Shown: positions 6,210 to 14,437, numbered from the stretch's first letter. The stretch is DNA of 14,661 bases from Kiritimatiellia bacterium (GCA_017628165.1 JAGBZQ010000054.1:1-14661); one strand, 5' to 3'. Translations and numbers: made by a program. The notes: generated from the letters alone by a model not told the origin.

Positions 6210-6898
6210 TGCTTCATATCGTAGCTACGCCAATCGGGAATCTTGCCGACTTGACTCCGCGTGCGCTGGAGGCTTTTAAGTCCGCAAGTCTTATTGCCTG
6301 TGAGGATACGCGCCGCACATGGCAGCTCCTTACGCATTTCGAAATTCCGCGTCCGGAGATGGTTTCGTACCGTCAGGGCAATGAAGAGCGAGTCGCAGAG
6401 CGTGTTATCTCTGCCGTTGAGGCCGGGCGCGAAGTGGCGCTCTGTTCCGACGGTGGATATCCGGGGATTTCAGACCCCGGATACAGGCTCGTGCGCGAAT
6501 GCGCGGCGAGGAATATTCCTTACGAAGTCATTCCCGGCGCAAGTGCGGTCAATGTGGCTCTTTTGATGAGCGGGCTTTCCACGTCATCATTCACGTTTAG
6601 GGGTTTCCCCCCGCGTGGCCCAGGCGCGATAAGAAACTGGTTTGCTGAAGATAAAGACAAGGAGCATACTCTTATTTGCTTTGAGTCTCCCTTTAGAGTG
6701 GGGGCCACGCTTGAAGCGGCGGCAGAAGTCTTGGGCGACCGCGAGGCTGCCGTATGCATCGAGCTTACGAAGGTGCATGAGCGCGTTTCGCGTGGATATT
6801 TGACAGATCTTGCAAAGGAATTTGCCGGAGCCAAGGTGAAAGGTGAAGTGGCTGTCGTCATTGCCGGCAGCAATCCCAAGTTTATGAGGCAGTCATGA
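6209..6898 (+). CDS. rsmI: 16S rRNA (cytidine1402-2'-O)-methyltransferase RsmI
   Basis: A 229-residue SAM-dependent methyltransferase that 2'-O-methylates C1402 in the decoding centre of 16S rRNA. Family blocks in order: ATPIGNLADLTPRA (6-19), CEDTRR (31-36), CSDGGYPGISDPG (79-91; the usual SDAG is SDGG), IPGASA (108-113), CFESPFR (157-163), ELTKVHE (185-191) and KGEVAVVIAG (211-220). E. coli RsmI is about 286 residues; the missing part is the C-terminal extension, not the catalytic core. The TAATG junction with the Nudix gene and the ATGA junction with the hexosaminidase gene place it mid-operon. Confident. Confidence 0.95.
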   Translation: MLHIVATPIGNLADLTPRALEAFKSASLIACEDTRRTWQLLTHFEIPRPEMVSYRQGNEERVAERVISAVEAGREVALCSDGGYPGISDPGYRLVRECAARNIPYEVIPGASAVNVALLMSGLSTSSFTFRGFPPRGPGAIRNWFAEDKDKEHTLICFESPFRVGATLEAAAEVLGDREAAVCIELTKVHERVSRGYLTDLAKEFAGAKVKGEVAVVIAGSNPKFMRQS

Positions 6899-8712
6899 AA
6901 AAAAGCGTTCTTGTTTTTGCTGCGTTGTTTCCCTTGCTTCTTTCGGCCGACGCGCTTGATGAGCTTATGCCGCGTCCGCGCATCGTAAAGAGGAGCGCCG
7001 ATGCGCAGTTGAATATCGGCAGGAAGCCTGATTCCGCTTTTTACACTCTTCGCATCAGCGGCGGAAAAGCCGAGATCACCGGCGATGAAGAGGGCCGGCG
7101 ATATGCGCGAGTTACCCTGTCCCAGCTTAAGAAACTTTCCCAGGGAGCGCCAATTCCCGATTGCACCATTGCGGATTGGCCGGAGCTTAAATATCGCGGA
7201 CTAATGCTGGACTGCGGGCGAAATTATCAGAGCGTCCAGTCGATTCTTGATTTGATTGATCATCTCGCCAAATACAAGATGAATGTTTTTCATTGGCATT
7301 TGACGGATAATTACGGATGGCGTCTGGAATCAAAGGTTTGCCCTGCGTTGCAGAAGGATATGGCATTTTCGCGCCAAACAGGAAAGTTCTATACGCAGAA
7401 GGAGTTTAAAGAAGTAGTCGCCTACGCAAAGAAGCGTGGCGTTACGGTCATTCCCGAACTTGATATGCCTGGGCATACGCTTGCTTTTCGCAAGGCGACA
7501 GGCATTGAAGATTTGGCTTGCAACGAGGCCAAAATGCTTCTTGGGCAATTGATTGACGAGCTTTGCTCTCTTGTACCGGCCGAGGATATGCCGATAATCC
7601 ATCTCGGGACGGATGAAGCGCGCGAGCGCGGCGAAAGAGTTCCCCAAAGCCACCTTGATTACTGGGCTTCCAAGGTGACGGGCAATGGCCGTATTCTCAT
7701 GGGATGGTCGCCCGGGCTGAAGCTTCCCGGGCAGGGTATCAAGCAGCTTTGGATGGGCGCCAGAGATCCGCGCGGCGACGAGTGTCCCTACATAGATTCT
7801 CAGAACAGTTACTACATCAACCATGTAGACCCCGAGGAGCTTCTCTCAGTCGCGGCGTATCAGCAGCCGTGCCGCTGGGGCTCTAAGGACGAGCATCTCG
7901 GGGCGATAATCGGTGTCTGGCATGACGATTGCATAGCCGATACCGAGGATGTGGCGCGGATGAACGCGGTCTATCCTGCGGTAGTGCTGCTCTCTGACAA
8001 TTTCTGGCGCGGGCGAGAAAAGGACGAGCCTTCACTCTATGCGCGTCTTCCGGAGCCTTCCGATCCGCGCTTTGCTCTTGCGGCCGATCTTGAGCGAAGG
8101 ACGCTTGCTCAGCGCGATAAGGTGCTTGCTAAGGTGCCGCATCCATTTCCGTTTGTGGCGCAGACGCAGATGCGCTGGAAAATGACCGACGCGGCATCGG
8201 GCAAAGTCCTTGCGCGCGATATTCCGCAGGCGACGATTTATCCGCGCCATTTCTGGTTTCCCGCTTCGCAGTATATTGCCGCGAACAACGGGACTGTTGT
8301 TCTTGAGACCTGGATACGATCCCCAAAGAGGTTGGAGTGCGGGGCTTGGATAGGAATGACGGGTTTTTCCCGTAGCGATGGCCGCTCGCGCGACGCTCCG
8401 ACACCGAAGCATGGCGAGTGGAACAAGCACGGCGCGACGATTGAGATAAACGGCAGGCGCATTGCACCGCCAAAATGGAAGCGGCCGGGAACCGGCGGCA
8501 ATCCAAAGGAATTGCCTCTTTCCGATGAGGACTATTGGTATCGTCCCCAGACGCGCATCGTTCTTGAGAAGGGGGTGAACCATATCAGAATGACGCTCCC
8601 GAAGAAAGGCGGCTGGAAGTGGATCGGGACATTTGTGCCCGTTCTTGGAACGAGTGACAAGCCTTCGGAAGTTCCGTATCTGGAATATTTCAGTGAGGAT
8701 CCGCGCAAGTGA
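6895..8712 (+). CDS. Secreted GH20 beta-N-acetylhexosaminidase
   Basis: A 605-residue exported glycosidase. Residues 1-18 are a signal peptide. A short GH20b-like N-terminal domain (about 25-95) leads into the TIM barrel at DWPELKYRGLMLDCGR (94-109), with the family blocks MNVFHWHLTDNYGWRLE (129-145), GVTVIPELDMPGH (182-194) and HLGTDEARE (236-244). D240 and E241 are the catalytic pair of substrate-assisted hydrolysis (usually GGDE or GSDE; here GTDE). MGWSP carries an active-site Trp. Residues from about 405 to the end have an extra beta-rich domain, possibly carbohydrate binding. The likely substrate is terminal GlcNAc or GalNAc on host glycans or cell-wall fragments. ATGA overlap with rsmI; GTGA overlap with the next gene. 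Confidence 0.92.
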   Translation: MKKSVLVFAALFPLLLSADALDELMPRPRIVKRSADAQLNIGRKPDSAFYTLRISGGKAEITGDEEGRRYARVTLSQLKKLSQGAPIPDCTIADWPELKYRGLMLDCGRNYQSVQSILDLIDHLAKYKMNVFHWHLTDNYGWRLESKVCPALQKDMAFSRQTGKFYTQKEFKEVVAYAKKRGVTVIPELDMPGHTLAFRKATGIEDLACNEAKMLLGQLIDELCSLVPAEDMPIIHLGTDEARERGERVPQSHLDYWASKVTGNGRILMGWSPGLKLPGQGIKQLWMGARDPRGDECPYIDSQNSYYINHVDPEELLSVAAYQQPCRWGSKDEHLGAIIGVWHDDCIADTEDVARMNAVYPAVVLLSDNFWRGREKDEPSLYARLPEPSDPRFALAADLERRTLAQRDKVLAKVPHPFPFVAQTQMRWKMTDAASGKVLARDIPQATIYPRHFWFPASQYIAANNGTVVLETWIRSPKRLECGAWIGMTGFSRSDGRSRDAPTPKHGEWNKHGATIEINGRRIAPPKWKRPGTGGNPKELPLSDEDYWYRPQTRIVLEKGVNHIRMTLPKKGGWKWIGTFVPVLGTSDKPSEVPYLEYFSEDPRK

Positions 8713-9590
8713 AGAATCTTTGCGAGCTTTGTCCCAGGTGTTGCGGAGCAGATCGGTTCGGAGGCGCTGCAGCGGGCTATTGCGGTGCGCTCGATAAATC
8801 TCGCGTGTTCAGGTGGGGGCCGCATTTCGGCGAGGAGCCTCCGATTGCAGGAGAGCGCGGCAGTGGCTGCATATTCTTTTCGCGCTGCACGATGAAATGT
8901 CTCTATTGCCAGAATTCGCCGTGGAGCTGGAAGGGCGCAGGCGAAGATAAAAGTATAGACGAGCTCGCGGCGATAATGCGTTCTCTTGCGGTGGACGACA
9001 ATGTTGAGAATTGGAATCTGGTTTCTCCCACGCCTTATCTGCCTTTTGTTCGCGAGGCGGCTTCAAAACTGGCGAAGGATGGGATCAGGCTTCCCTTTGT
9101 GTGGAACTCCTCCGGGTATGAGCGCATTGAGATTCTTGAGGAATTTAAAGAGCTTTGCTCATGGGCGCTTTTTGATCTTAGATATTCGCGCAATGAAACG
9201 GCGCTTGCCGCATCAAATGCACCGGGATACGTGGAGGCGGCGCGCAATGCGGTAAAGTGGGCATACGATCGCGAAGGAGTGAATCTGATAGCCCGTCTTC
9301 TCGTTTTGCCGGGGCATGCAGATGAAGCGATCGAGAATCTCGCATGGCTGGCCACAGAGCTTTCAAGCGAAATTCCTGTTTCGATCATGAGTCAATTTAC
9401 TCCGGCGTACAAGGCTCTTGAAACTCCGCCGTTCAATCGGGCTGTATTTGAAGAGGAGTACGAGAGCGTAGTGGAGGCGGCCCGGGATTTCGGCTTTGAG
9501 AACGGCTGGATTCAGGGATATGAGTCGAGCAATCCTAAAAGTGCGCTTCTCGGAGAGAATATGCCTGGAGACCATGGAGTTGTCAAATGA
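8709..9590 (+). CDS. PflA-like radical SAM protein (COG1313 type)
   Basis: A 293-residue radical SAM protein. C60, C64 and C67 form the CxxxCxxC motif (FSRCTMKCLYCQN) that binds the [4Fe-4S] cluster cleaving SAM. An N-terminal cysteine group (C5, C8, C11, C12 and C25, in LCELCPRCCGADR and GYCG) is typical of the PflX/COG1313 family, which is related to pyruvate formate-lyase activase but has no well-established substrate. Later blocks include WNSSGYE (112-118) and DLRYSRN (156-162). No glycyl radical enzyme is nearby, so an activase role is unsupported. GTG 8709 overlaps the hexosaminidase stop (GTGA), and its own stop overlaps the tatD ATG. Confidence 0.9.
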   Translation: MKNLCELCPRCCGADRFGGAAAGYCGALDKSRVFRWGPHFGEEPPIAGERGSGCIFFSRCTMKCLYCQNSPWSWKGAGEDKSIDELAAIMRSLAVDDNVENWNLVSPTPYLPFVREAASKLAKDGIRLPFVWNSSGYERIEILEEFKELCSWALFDLRYSRNETALAASNAPGYVEAARNAVKWAYDREGVNLIARLLVLPGHADEAIENLAWLATELSSEIPVSIMSQFTPAYKALETPPFNRAVFEEEYESVVEAARDFGFENGWIQGYESSNPKSALLGENMPGDHGVVK

Positions 9591-10246
9591 CGGATGCGCA
9601 TTGCCATATACTTCGCGGAGAGAAGCGTCATTTTTTGTGCGAGCCGGGTGAGTCACAGATTGGCGCAAACGATGTTGTGTTCTACGGGTGCCACCCATGG
9701 CTCTGGAAAGAGTGGGAGGGTACTGATTCTCTCCGAGGGCGCATTGCTTCAAATCCTGCCGCTGGCGTGGGAGAGATTGGGCTTGACCGTTTGAAGGACC
9801 GTGAAATTCCAGAGGGAATGCGTGATGTCTTTAAAGCGCAGCTTGAGATTGCCGCCGAGTTTTCGCGCCCAGTGGTTCTTCATGGCGCGAAGTGCTGGGG
9901 GGAGGTGGTCAAGGCTGTTTCTCCGTATGTTGGACGAATCCCGGCTTTTCTTTTTCATGGATTTTCGCGCTCAGGCGGGCTTGTGCCGGATATCGTGAAG
10001 ATGAATGGTTTTATCTCTGTCGGCCCGGCGGTATTAAACGACCACGCCGTCAATTATCGTAGGCTTGTCCGCTCGTTTCCAAGTGAAATCATTCTTATCG
10101 AGAGCGATGCAACGGCCGATAACGCATCTGAAGCGCCTTCGATAGAGGAGATCGCCCGCAAGACGGCGGAAATCAGAGGTGAGGATTTCGCATCGTTCAA
10201 AGCGTCCATCGATGCGAATGCGACGCGCTTTTATTTTACGGCTTAA
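9587..10246 (+). CDS. TatD-family metal-dependent hydrolase
   Basis: A 219-residue amidohydrolase-fold enzyme, shorter than the usual 255-265. Metal ligands are all visible: D3-A4-H5-C6-H7 (DxHxH), E63 in GEIGLD, H99 in VVLHG, H124 in FLFHGFS and D174 in IESDAT. The CHPW motif (35-38) is the family's GIHPW. TatD enzymes are 3'-5' DNA/RNA exonucleases in E. coli; some members act on D-aminoacyl-tRNA, so the substrate here is not certain. The short length comes from the N-terminal half (the segment between DxHxH and CHPW is trimmed). ATGA overlap with the radical SAM gene; nadE starts 18 bases later from its own promoter. Confidence 0.9.
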   Translation: MTDAHCHILRGEKRHFLCEPGESQIGANDVVFYGCHPWLWKEWEGTDSLRGRIASNPAAGVGEIGLDRLKDREIPEGMRDVFKAQLEIAAEFSRPVVLHGAKCWGEVVKAVSPYVGRIPAFLFHGFSRSGGLVPDIVKMNGFISVGPAVLNDHAVNYRRLVRSFPSEIILIESDATADNASEAPSIEEIARKTAEIRGEDFASFKASIDANATRFYFTA

Positions 10247-10248
10247 AG

Positions 10249-10257
10249 TGGTATAAT
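10249..10257 (+). promoter_or_regulatory. Extended -10 promoter for nadE
   Basis: TGG (10249-10251) followed by a perfect TATAAT (10252-10257). No convincing -35 lies 16-18 bases upstream. Seven bases separate the box from the nadE ATG, and there is no Shine-Dalgarno, so the mRNA should be leaderless or nearly so. The promoter sits immediately after the tatD stop. Confidence 0.65.
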
Positions 10258-10264
10258 TGACAGT

Positions 10265-12133
10265 ATGAAGGATTTTTTTAGAGTGGCTTCTGCCGTTCCG
10301 CCGGTTCGTCCGGGTGATATGTCAGGAAATGTTGAGGAGATAAAAAATCTTATCGACGAAGCGAATGATAAAGGCATTCGCCTTGTGGTGTTGCCAGAGT
10401 TGGCGAGTACGGGTGCTACTTGCGGCGATGCATTCTTTGCGCCAGAGTTCCTCGATGCCGCCGAGGAGGCGCTTGCGTCATTGGTCGAGTATTCCCGCGG
10501 CGTTCCTTCTGTTGCGGTTGTAGCTGGCCTTCCGCTTCGTGCGGCAGGACGTCTTTTCAACTGCGCGGCGCTTGTTTGCGCAGGTTCTTTGGCGGGAGTC
10601 GTGCCCAAGCGGATTCTCAAGGATGTCGGGGCTGATGCGGATTCGCGCGTTTTCGCGCCCATTGCAGGAGAGCTTCCGCGTTTTGTAGAGTGCGCAGGCT
10701 TCGCGGATGTGCCTTTCGGGTGTGATCTTGTGTTCAGGGCAGGCCGCGCAAGAATCGCGGTGGAGATTGGGTCGGGGGCTCTTTGTTCCCTTGACGCGCT
10801 TTCAGATGCAAACATTGTGGCATGCCCTTATGCCGATGGCGAAACTCTGGGCGCTTCTCTTTCTCGCCGTAGGGCGGTTCTTGCGCGTTCGCGTCAGCTT
10901 ACGGCGGCGTATGTTCTTTCCGGGGCGGGCGCGGGGGAGTCGTCCACGGATCTTGCGTATGCAGGTCCTGCCTTGATTGCTGAAAACGGCGAGCTTCTAA
11001 AAGAAGGCGATCTTTTCGCGCGTTCTGGGAGCCTTGTGGCCACGGAGGTCGATATTGGGTATCTTGAGTTTGCGCGTTTGCGCAGCGCGGTGATGAAGGC
11101 AATTGAGTGTACTCCTTCGAGGGTTGTGGATTTAGGCTCTGTAGAGGCTCAAGGGGCTAACGATTTCCTGAGGCATTATGATCCTTTGCCATTTGTCCCT
11201 TCTGATGATGCAGAGCGTGAGGCTGCGGTTCGCGACGCTTTGCGGATTCAGGCGTCCGCGCTTGCAACGCGTCTTGCCGCGATTGGAGCGAAGCGTGTTG
11301 TCATCGGAATTTCAGGTGGTCTTGATTCCGCGCTTGCGCTTCTTGTGGCTGTCAAGGCATTTGAGATTCTTGATCTTGACAGAAGCGGTATCATGGCCTA
11401 TACGCTTCCCGGGTTCGGGACGACTCGGCGCACAAAGGATAATGCGCACCTTCTTTGCGAGCAGCTTCGCATCCCGATCGAGACGGTGGATATTGCACCC
11501 GTTGCGCTCGGGCATCTCAAGGATTTGCGCCACGACCCTTCCCTCAAGGACGTCACATACGAGAACGCGCAGGCGCGCGCAAGAACATATTTCCTCATGG
11601 ACAAGGCCAATCAGCTCGGTGCGATCCTTGTGGGGACGGGCGATCTCTCGGAGCTGGCTCTCGGGTGGTGCACCTTCAATGGCGATCACATGAGTATGTA
11701 CGGCGTTAATGCGGGCGTTCCGAAGACGCTTGTCCGTGCAATCGTGGAATGGGGCGCCAAGGAGTTTCCCGAGGCTGGCGAAACATTGCGCGATATTCTT
11801 GCTACGCCCGTTTCGCCCGAGCTTCTTCCTCCCGGTGCGGACGGCACGATCGCGCAGGAGACGGAGGATAAGGTGGGGCCGTACGAGCTTCACGATTTCT
11901 TCATTTACCATCATCTTCAGCGCGGAGCGTCTGCTGTCAAGATAAAATTCCTTGCCGTGAACGCGTTTGCGGGGAAGTATGACGGAGCAGTCGTTTCCAA
12001 GTGGCTTGATGTGTTTTTCAGGCGTTTTAAGACGCAGCAGTTCAAGCGCAGTTGCATGCCGGACGGCCCTAAGGTGGTTGCGGTCGGTTTTTCTCCGCGC
12101 GGCGATTTCAAGATGCCGAGCGACATGAGGTAA
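10265..12133 (+). CDS. nadE: NAD+ synthetase, glutamine-dependent type, with degenerate glutaminase domain
   Basis: A 622-residue two-domain enzyme for the last step of NAD synthesis (deamido-NAD to NAD, ATP-dependent). The C-terminal synthetase is intact: P-loop S350-GGLDS, GTGDLSELALGW with the NGDHMS segment, VNAGVPKTL, and the terminal QFKRSCMPDGPK and FSPRGDFKMPSDM blocks, all like the long mycobacterial enzyme. The N-terminal half is a nitrilase-fold glutaminase with E45 (LPELASTG) and K115 (VVPKRIL), two of the Glu-Lys-Cys triad at the right spacing. The Cys position, normally in EICED, reads EIGSG with G169, and the tyrosine-rich loop after the Lys is replaced by KDVGADADSR. So ammonia from glutamine is probably not made here; the protein would use free NH3. 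I remember the mycobacterial residues as E52, K121 and C176. C174 lies five residues further on and is a weak alternative. Confidence 0.93.
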   Translation: MKDFFRVASAVPPVRPGDMSGNVEEIKNLIDEANDKGIRLVVLPELASTGATCGDAFFAPEFLDAAEEALASLVEYSRGVPSVAVVAGLPLRAAGRLFNCAALVCAGSLAGVVPKRILKDVGADADSRVFAPIAGELPRFVECAGFADVPFGCDLVFRAGRARIAVEIGSGALCSLDALSDANIVACPYADGETLGASLSRRRAVLARSRQLTAAYVLSGAGAGESSTDLAYAGPALIAENGELLKEGDLFARSGSLVATEVDIGYLEFARLRSAVMKAIECTPSRVVDLGSVEAQGANDFLRHYDPLPFVPSDDAEREAAVRDALRIQASALATRLAAIGAKRVVIGISGGLDSALALLVAVKAFEILDLDRSGIMAYTLPGFGTTRRTKDNAHLLCEQLRIPIETVDIAPVALGHLKDLRHDPSLKDVTYENAQARARTYFLMDKANQLGAILVGTGDLSELALGWCTFNGDHMSMYGVNAGVPKTLVRAIVEWGAKEFPEAGETLRDILATPVSPELLPPGADGTIAQETEDKVGPYELHDFFIYHHLQRGASAVKIKFLAVNAFAGKYDGAVVSKWLDVFFRRFKTQQFKRSCMPDGPKVVAVGFSPRGDFKMPSDMR

Positions 12134-12137
12134 GGTT

Positions 12138-13352
12138 ATGGTTGCATCAGTCTACATCGAGAAAAATGTTTACGGCGGCGATGGACTCGGGCGTCTCGGG
12201 GACGGGCGTGTAGTCTTTGTGCCTGGAGCATTTTCGGGCGAGCGCGTGAAGGCGAAGATTATACAGGAGAAGAAGAGCTTCGTAAAGGCGAGTCTTGTCG
12301 AAATTGAGGAGGCGAGCTCCGAGAGGATAGGCGATGGGCCTGTGGCCGTTCCGGGGATGGTGTATTCCAATCTTTCGGTCAAGGGAGAGTGCGCCGCAAA
12401 AGGCGCGCAGCTCGCGGAGTCTTTCGAGCGCGCGCGCATTGCGGTTCCAGAAGGCGTCTGCTTTGATAAGCCTGCCGAGGAATGTACGGAGGAAAACGCG
12501 CTTAACTATCGCAACAAGGTGGTCTATCATTTTTCTCTTGCGCCGGGCTCTCGGGTTCTCGGATATCGCAGAGAGCCCGGGCACGACATTGTGGACGTTT
12601 TTGAAGATCCGCTTGCGTGCAAGGAAATCAACGCCAAGCTTCCTGAGATCCGCGAGAGTGTCTTTAGGCTTCTTTCCACGGGGCCCAAGGCCGTTCGCAA
12701 GTCTGTGGAGAAGAAGGCTAATGTGACAATCCGCTGGAGCGCTCTTTCTGGCGTTGTCTGGTGGCTCGGCGATGCTCCTGATTCCGTGACGCTTAAAGAG
12801 GTGACGTGCGGCAAGGTGTTTGAGGTTCCTTCCGACGGCTTCTATCAGGTCAATCCGCGTGTGGGTGAAGAGTTGGTGAAGTCCGTTGTCTCAAAGTTCA
12901 AGAGCGTTCCCACTCCTGAGGTTTTGGATCTTTATTGCGGAGTTGGCGTATTTGGGCTTTTGATGCCCTCATCGCGTCTCGTGGGCCTGGAGTCGGGCCG
13001 CAAGGCGATTGAATTTGCCAAGCTCAATGCCGCGAGGCAGGGTTTTAGGGACGTGCGTTTTTTTGCGGGAGACGCTGCGCGTAATCTTGTCCGCACGCGC
13101 ATTACGGCGGAGACGACCGTGGTTGTGGATCCGCCGCGCGGAGGGATGGAGCGCTCGGTGGCGCTTCATCTTGCGCGTTCGGCAGCTCCGCGGATCTTTG
13201 CGGTCAGTTGCGACCCTGCGACTCTCATGCGCGATTTGAGCATTTTGACGCGCACCTACGAGGTGGAAGACGTCAGGTGGTTCAATATGTTTCCGCGTAC
13301 GGCACGCTTTGAGGCTTTGGTGGTACTTAGGAAGCGCGATAGTGCACGATGA
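12138..13352 (+). CDS. 23S rRNA (uracil-5-)-methyltransferase, RlmD/TrmA family
   Basis: A 404-residue SAM-dependent m5U methyltransferase. Residues 1-55 are a TRAM domain (YIEKNVYGGDGLGRLGDGRV). The methyltransferase part has FYQVNP (235-240), LDLYCGVGVFGL (263-274, SAM binding), DPPRGGMER (331-339), SCDPATLMRDL (357-367) with catalytic C358, and MFPRTARFEAL with the general-base E392. RlmD enzymes hold a [4Fe-4S] cluster by three Cys after TRAM plus one later; here the CPGC-like site reads VPGMVY (71-76), so those cysteines are gone while C161 remains. It starts four bases after the nadE stop. The exact uridine target (U747 or U1939 in 23S rRNA, or tRNA U54) cannot be fixed from sequence, so no gene symbol is given. 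Confidence 0.9.
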   Translation: MVASVYIEKNVYGGDGLGRLGDGRVVFVPGAFSGERVKAKIIQEKKSFVKASLVEIEEASSERIGDGPVAVPGMVYSNLSVKGECAAKGAQLAESFERARIAVPEGVCFDKPAEECTEENALNYRNKVVYHFSLAPGSRVLGYRREPGHDIVDVFEDPLACKEINAKLPEIRESVFRLLSTGPKAVRKSVEKKANVTIRWSALSGVVWWLGDAPDSVTLKEVTCGKVFEVPSDGFYQVNPRVGEELVKSVVSKFKSVPTPEVLDLYCGVGVFGLLMPSSRLVGLESGRKAIEFAKLNAARQGFRDVRFFAGDAARNLVRTRITAETTVVVDPPRGGMERSVALHLARSAAPRIFAVSCDPATLMRDLSILTRTYEVEDVRWFNMFPRTARFEALVVLRKRDSAR

Positions 13353-13358
13353 TTTTTT

Positions 13359-13367
13359 TGCTATAAT
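13359..13367 (+). promoter_or_regulatory. Extended -10 promoter for galE
   Basis: TGC (13359-13361) followed by TATAAT (13362-13367), in the 41-base gap before galE. A clear -35 is absent. Transcription would start near 13374. The leader carries AAAGGAAG (13380-13387), with seven or eight bases to the ATG at 13394. Confidence 0.7.
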
Positions 13368-13393
13368 ATGTCTTTATCGAAAGGAAGTATTAA

Positions 13394-14428
13394 ATGAAGA
13401 TTCTCGTTACCGGAGGTGCAGGATTCATCGGCAGCCACACTGTTGTTGAATTGCTCAATGCGGGCCATGAAGTTGTTGTTGTGGATAACCTCTGCAACAG
13501 TTCCAAGAAGTCTCTTGCGCGCGTCAAGAAGATTACGGGCAAGGATGTCACGTTCTACAAGATTGATATTCGCGACGAGAAAAAGCTTAACGCCATGCTT
13601 GACAGGGAAGCGCCTTTTCAGGCCACCATCCATTTCGCCGCGCTCAAGGCGGTGGGCGAGTCTACGCAGATTCCTTTGAAGTACTACAACAACAATCTCG
13701 GCGGCACGTTTACGCTTCTTAAGTGCCTTGCGGATCACAAGTGCAAGAATATCGTCTTTTCAAGCTCCGCCACAGTCTATGGCGATCCCGCATCCGTGCC
13801 GATCCGTGAGGATTTCCCCACGCCTGGATGCACGAACGCATACGGCTGGACGAAGCTTATGATGGAGCAGGTTTTCAAGGATGTGCAGAAGGCGGATCCC
13901 GAGTGGAACGTGATTCTCCTGAGGTACTTCAATCCGATCGGTGCGCATAAGTCCGGGCTTATCGGCGAGGATCCCGCCGGCATCCCGAACAACCTCTTGC
14001 CTTTCGTGGCGCAGGTGGCCATCGGACGTCGTCCGGAGTTGAACGTTTTCGGCAGTGACTATCCTACACCTGACGGCACGGGCGTTCGCGACTATATTCA
14101 TGTGGTTGATCTTGCCCTCGGTCACCTGAAGGCCATTGAGAAGATTGAGCGCGAGCCTGCGCTTGGGCTTAAGGTTTATAATCTCGGCACAGGCAACGGC
14201 TATTCTGTCCTTCAGATCGTCAAGGCGTTCGAGAAGGCTTCCAAGAAGCCTGTCCCCTATAAAATCTGTCCGCGCCGCCCCGGCGACATCGCCGAGTGCT
14301 GGGCCGATCCTTCGCTCGCTGCGGCTGAGCTTGGCTGGAAGGCAGAGCGCGGGATTGAGGAGATGTGCAAGGACGCTTGGCGCTGGCAGAAGAAGAATCC
14401 ATACGGATTCAACAAGCCAAAGGCTTGA
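13394..14428 (+). CDS. galE: UDP-glucose 4-epimerase
   Basis: A 344-residue NAD-dependent epimerase of the extended SDR family that interconverts UDP-glucose and UDP-galactose (and possibly the N-acetyl forms), for galactose use and surface glycan precursors. The Rossmann motif GGAGFIGS is at 7-14. The catalytic Ser lies in FSSSATVYG (122-130), with Y150 and K154 in NAYGWTK. RYFNPIGAH and the VRDYIHVVDLA segment are family blocks of the C-terminal half. It is full length against the 338 residues of E. coli GalE. It has its own promoter and Shine-Dalgarno. Together with the GH20 enzyme it suggests amino-sugar or galactose handling. Confident. Confidence 0.96.
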   Translation: MKILVTGGAGFIGSHTVVELLNAGHEVVVVDNLCNSSKKSLARVKKITGKDVTFYKIDIRDEKKLNAMLDREAPFQATIHFAALKAVGESTQIPLKYYNNNLGGTFTLLKCLADHKCKNIVFSSSATVYGDPASVPIREDFPTPGCTNAYGWTKLMMEQVFKDVQKADPEWNVILLRYFNPIGAHKSGLIGEDPAGIPNNLLPFVAQVAIGRRPELNVFGSDYPTPDGTGVRDYIHVVDLALGHLKAIEKIEREPALGLKVYNLGTGNGYSVLQIVKAFEKASKKPVPYKICPRRPGDIAECWADPSLAAAELGWKAERGIEEMCKDAWRWQKKNPYGFNKPKA

Positions 14429-14437
14429 TAGGATGTC

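Noticed and set aside
8880..8912. Glycyl radical enzyme activase
   Set aside because: The CxxxCxxC motif fits PflA relatives, but the N-terminal Cys pattern is of the COG1313 type and no glycyl radical enzyme is present, so the more specific name is not supported.
10243..10815. Minus-strand 190-codon open frame
   Set aside because: Opposite the nadE N-terminal domain; Ala/Ser/Arg-rich with no domain or ribosome site.
13330..13360. Rho-independent terminator after the rRNA methyltransferase
   Set aside because: A T run (13353-13359) follows GTGCAC, but no stable stem can be formed in front of it; the Ts more likely belong to the galE promoter spacer.
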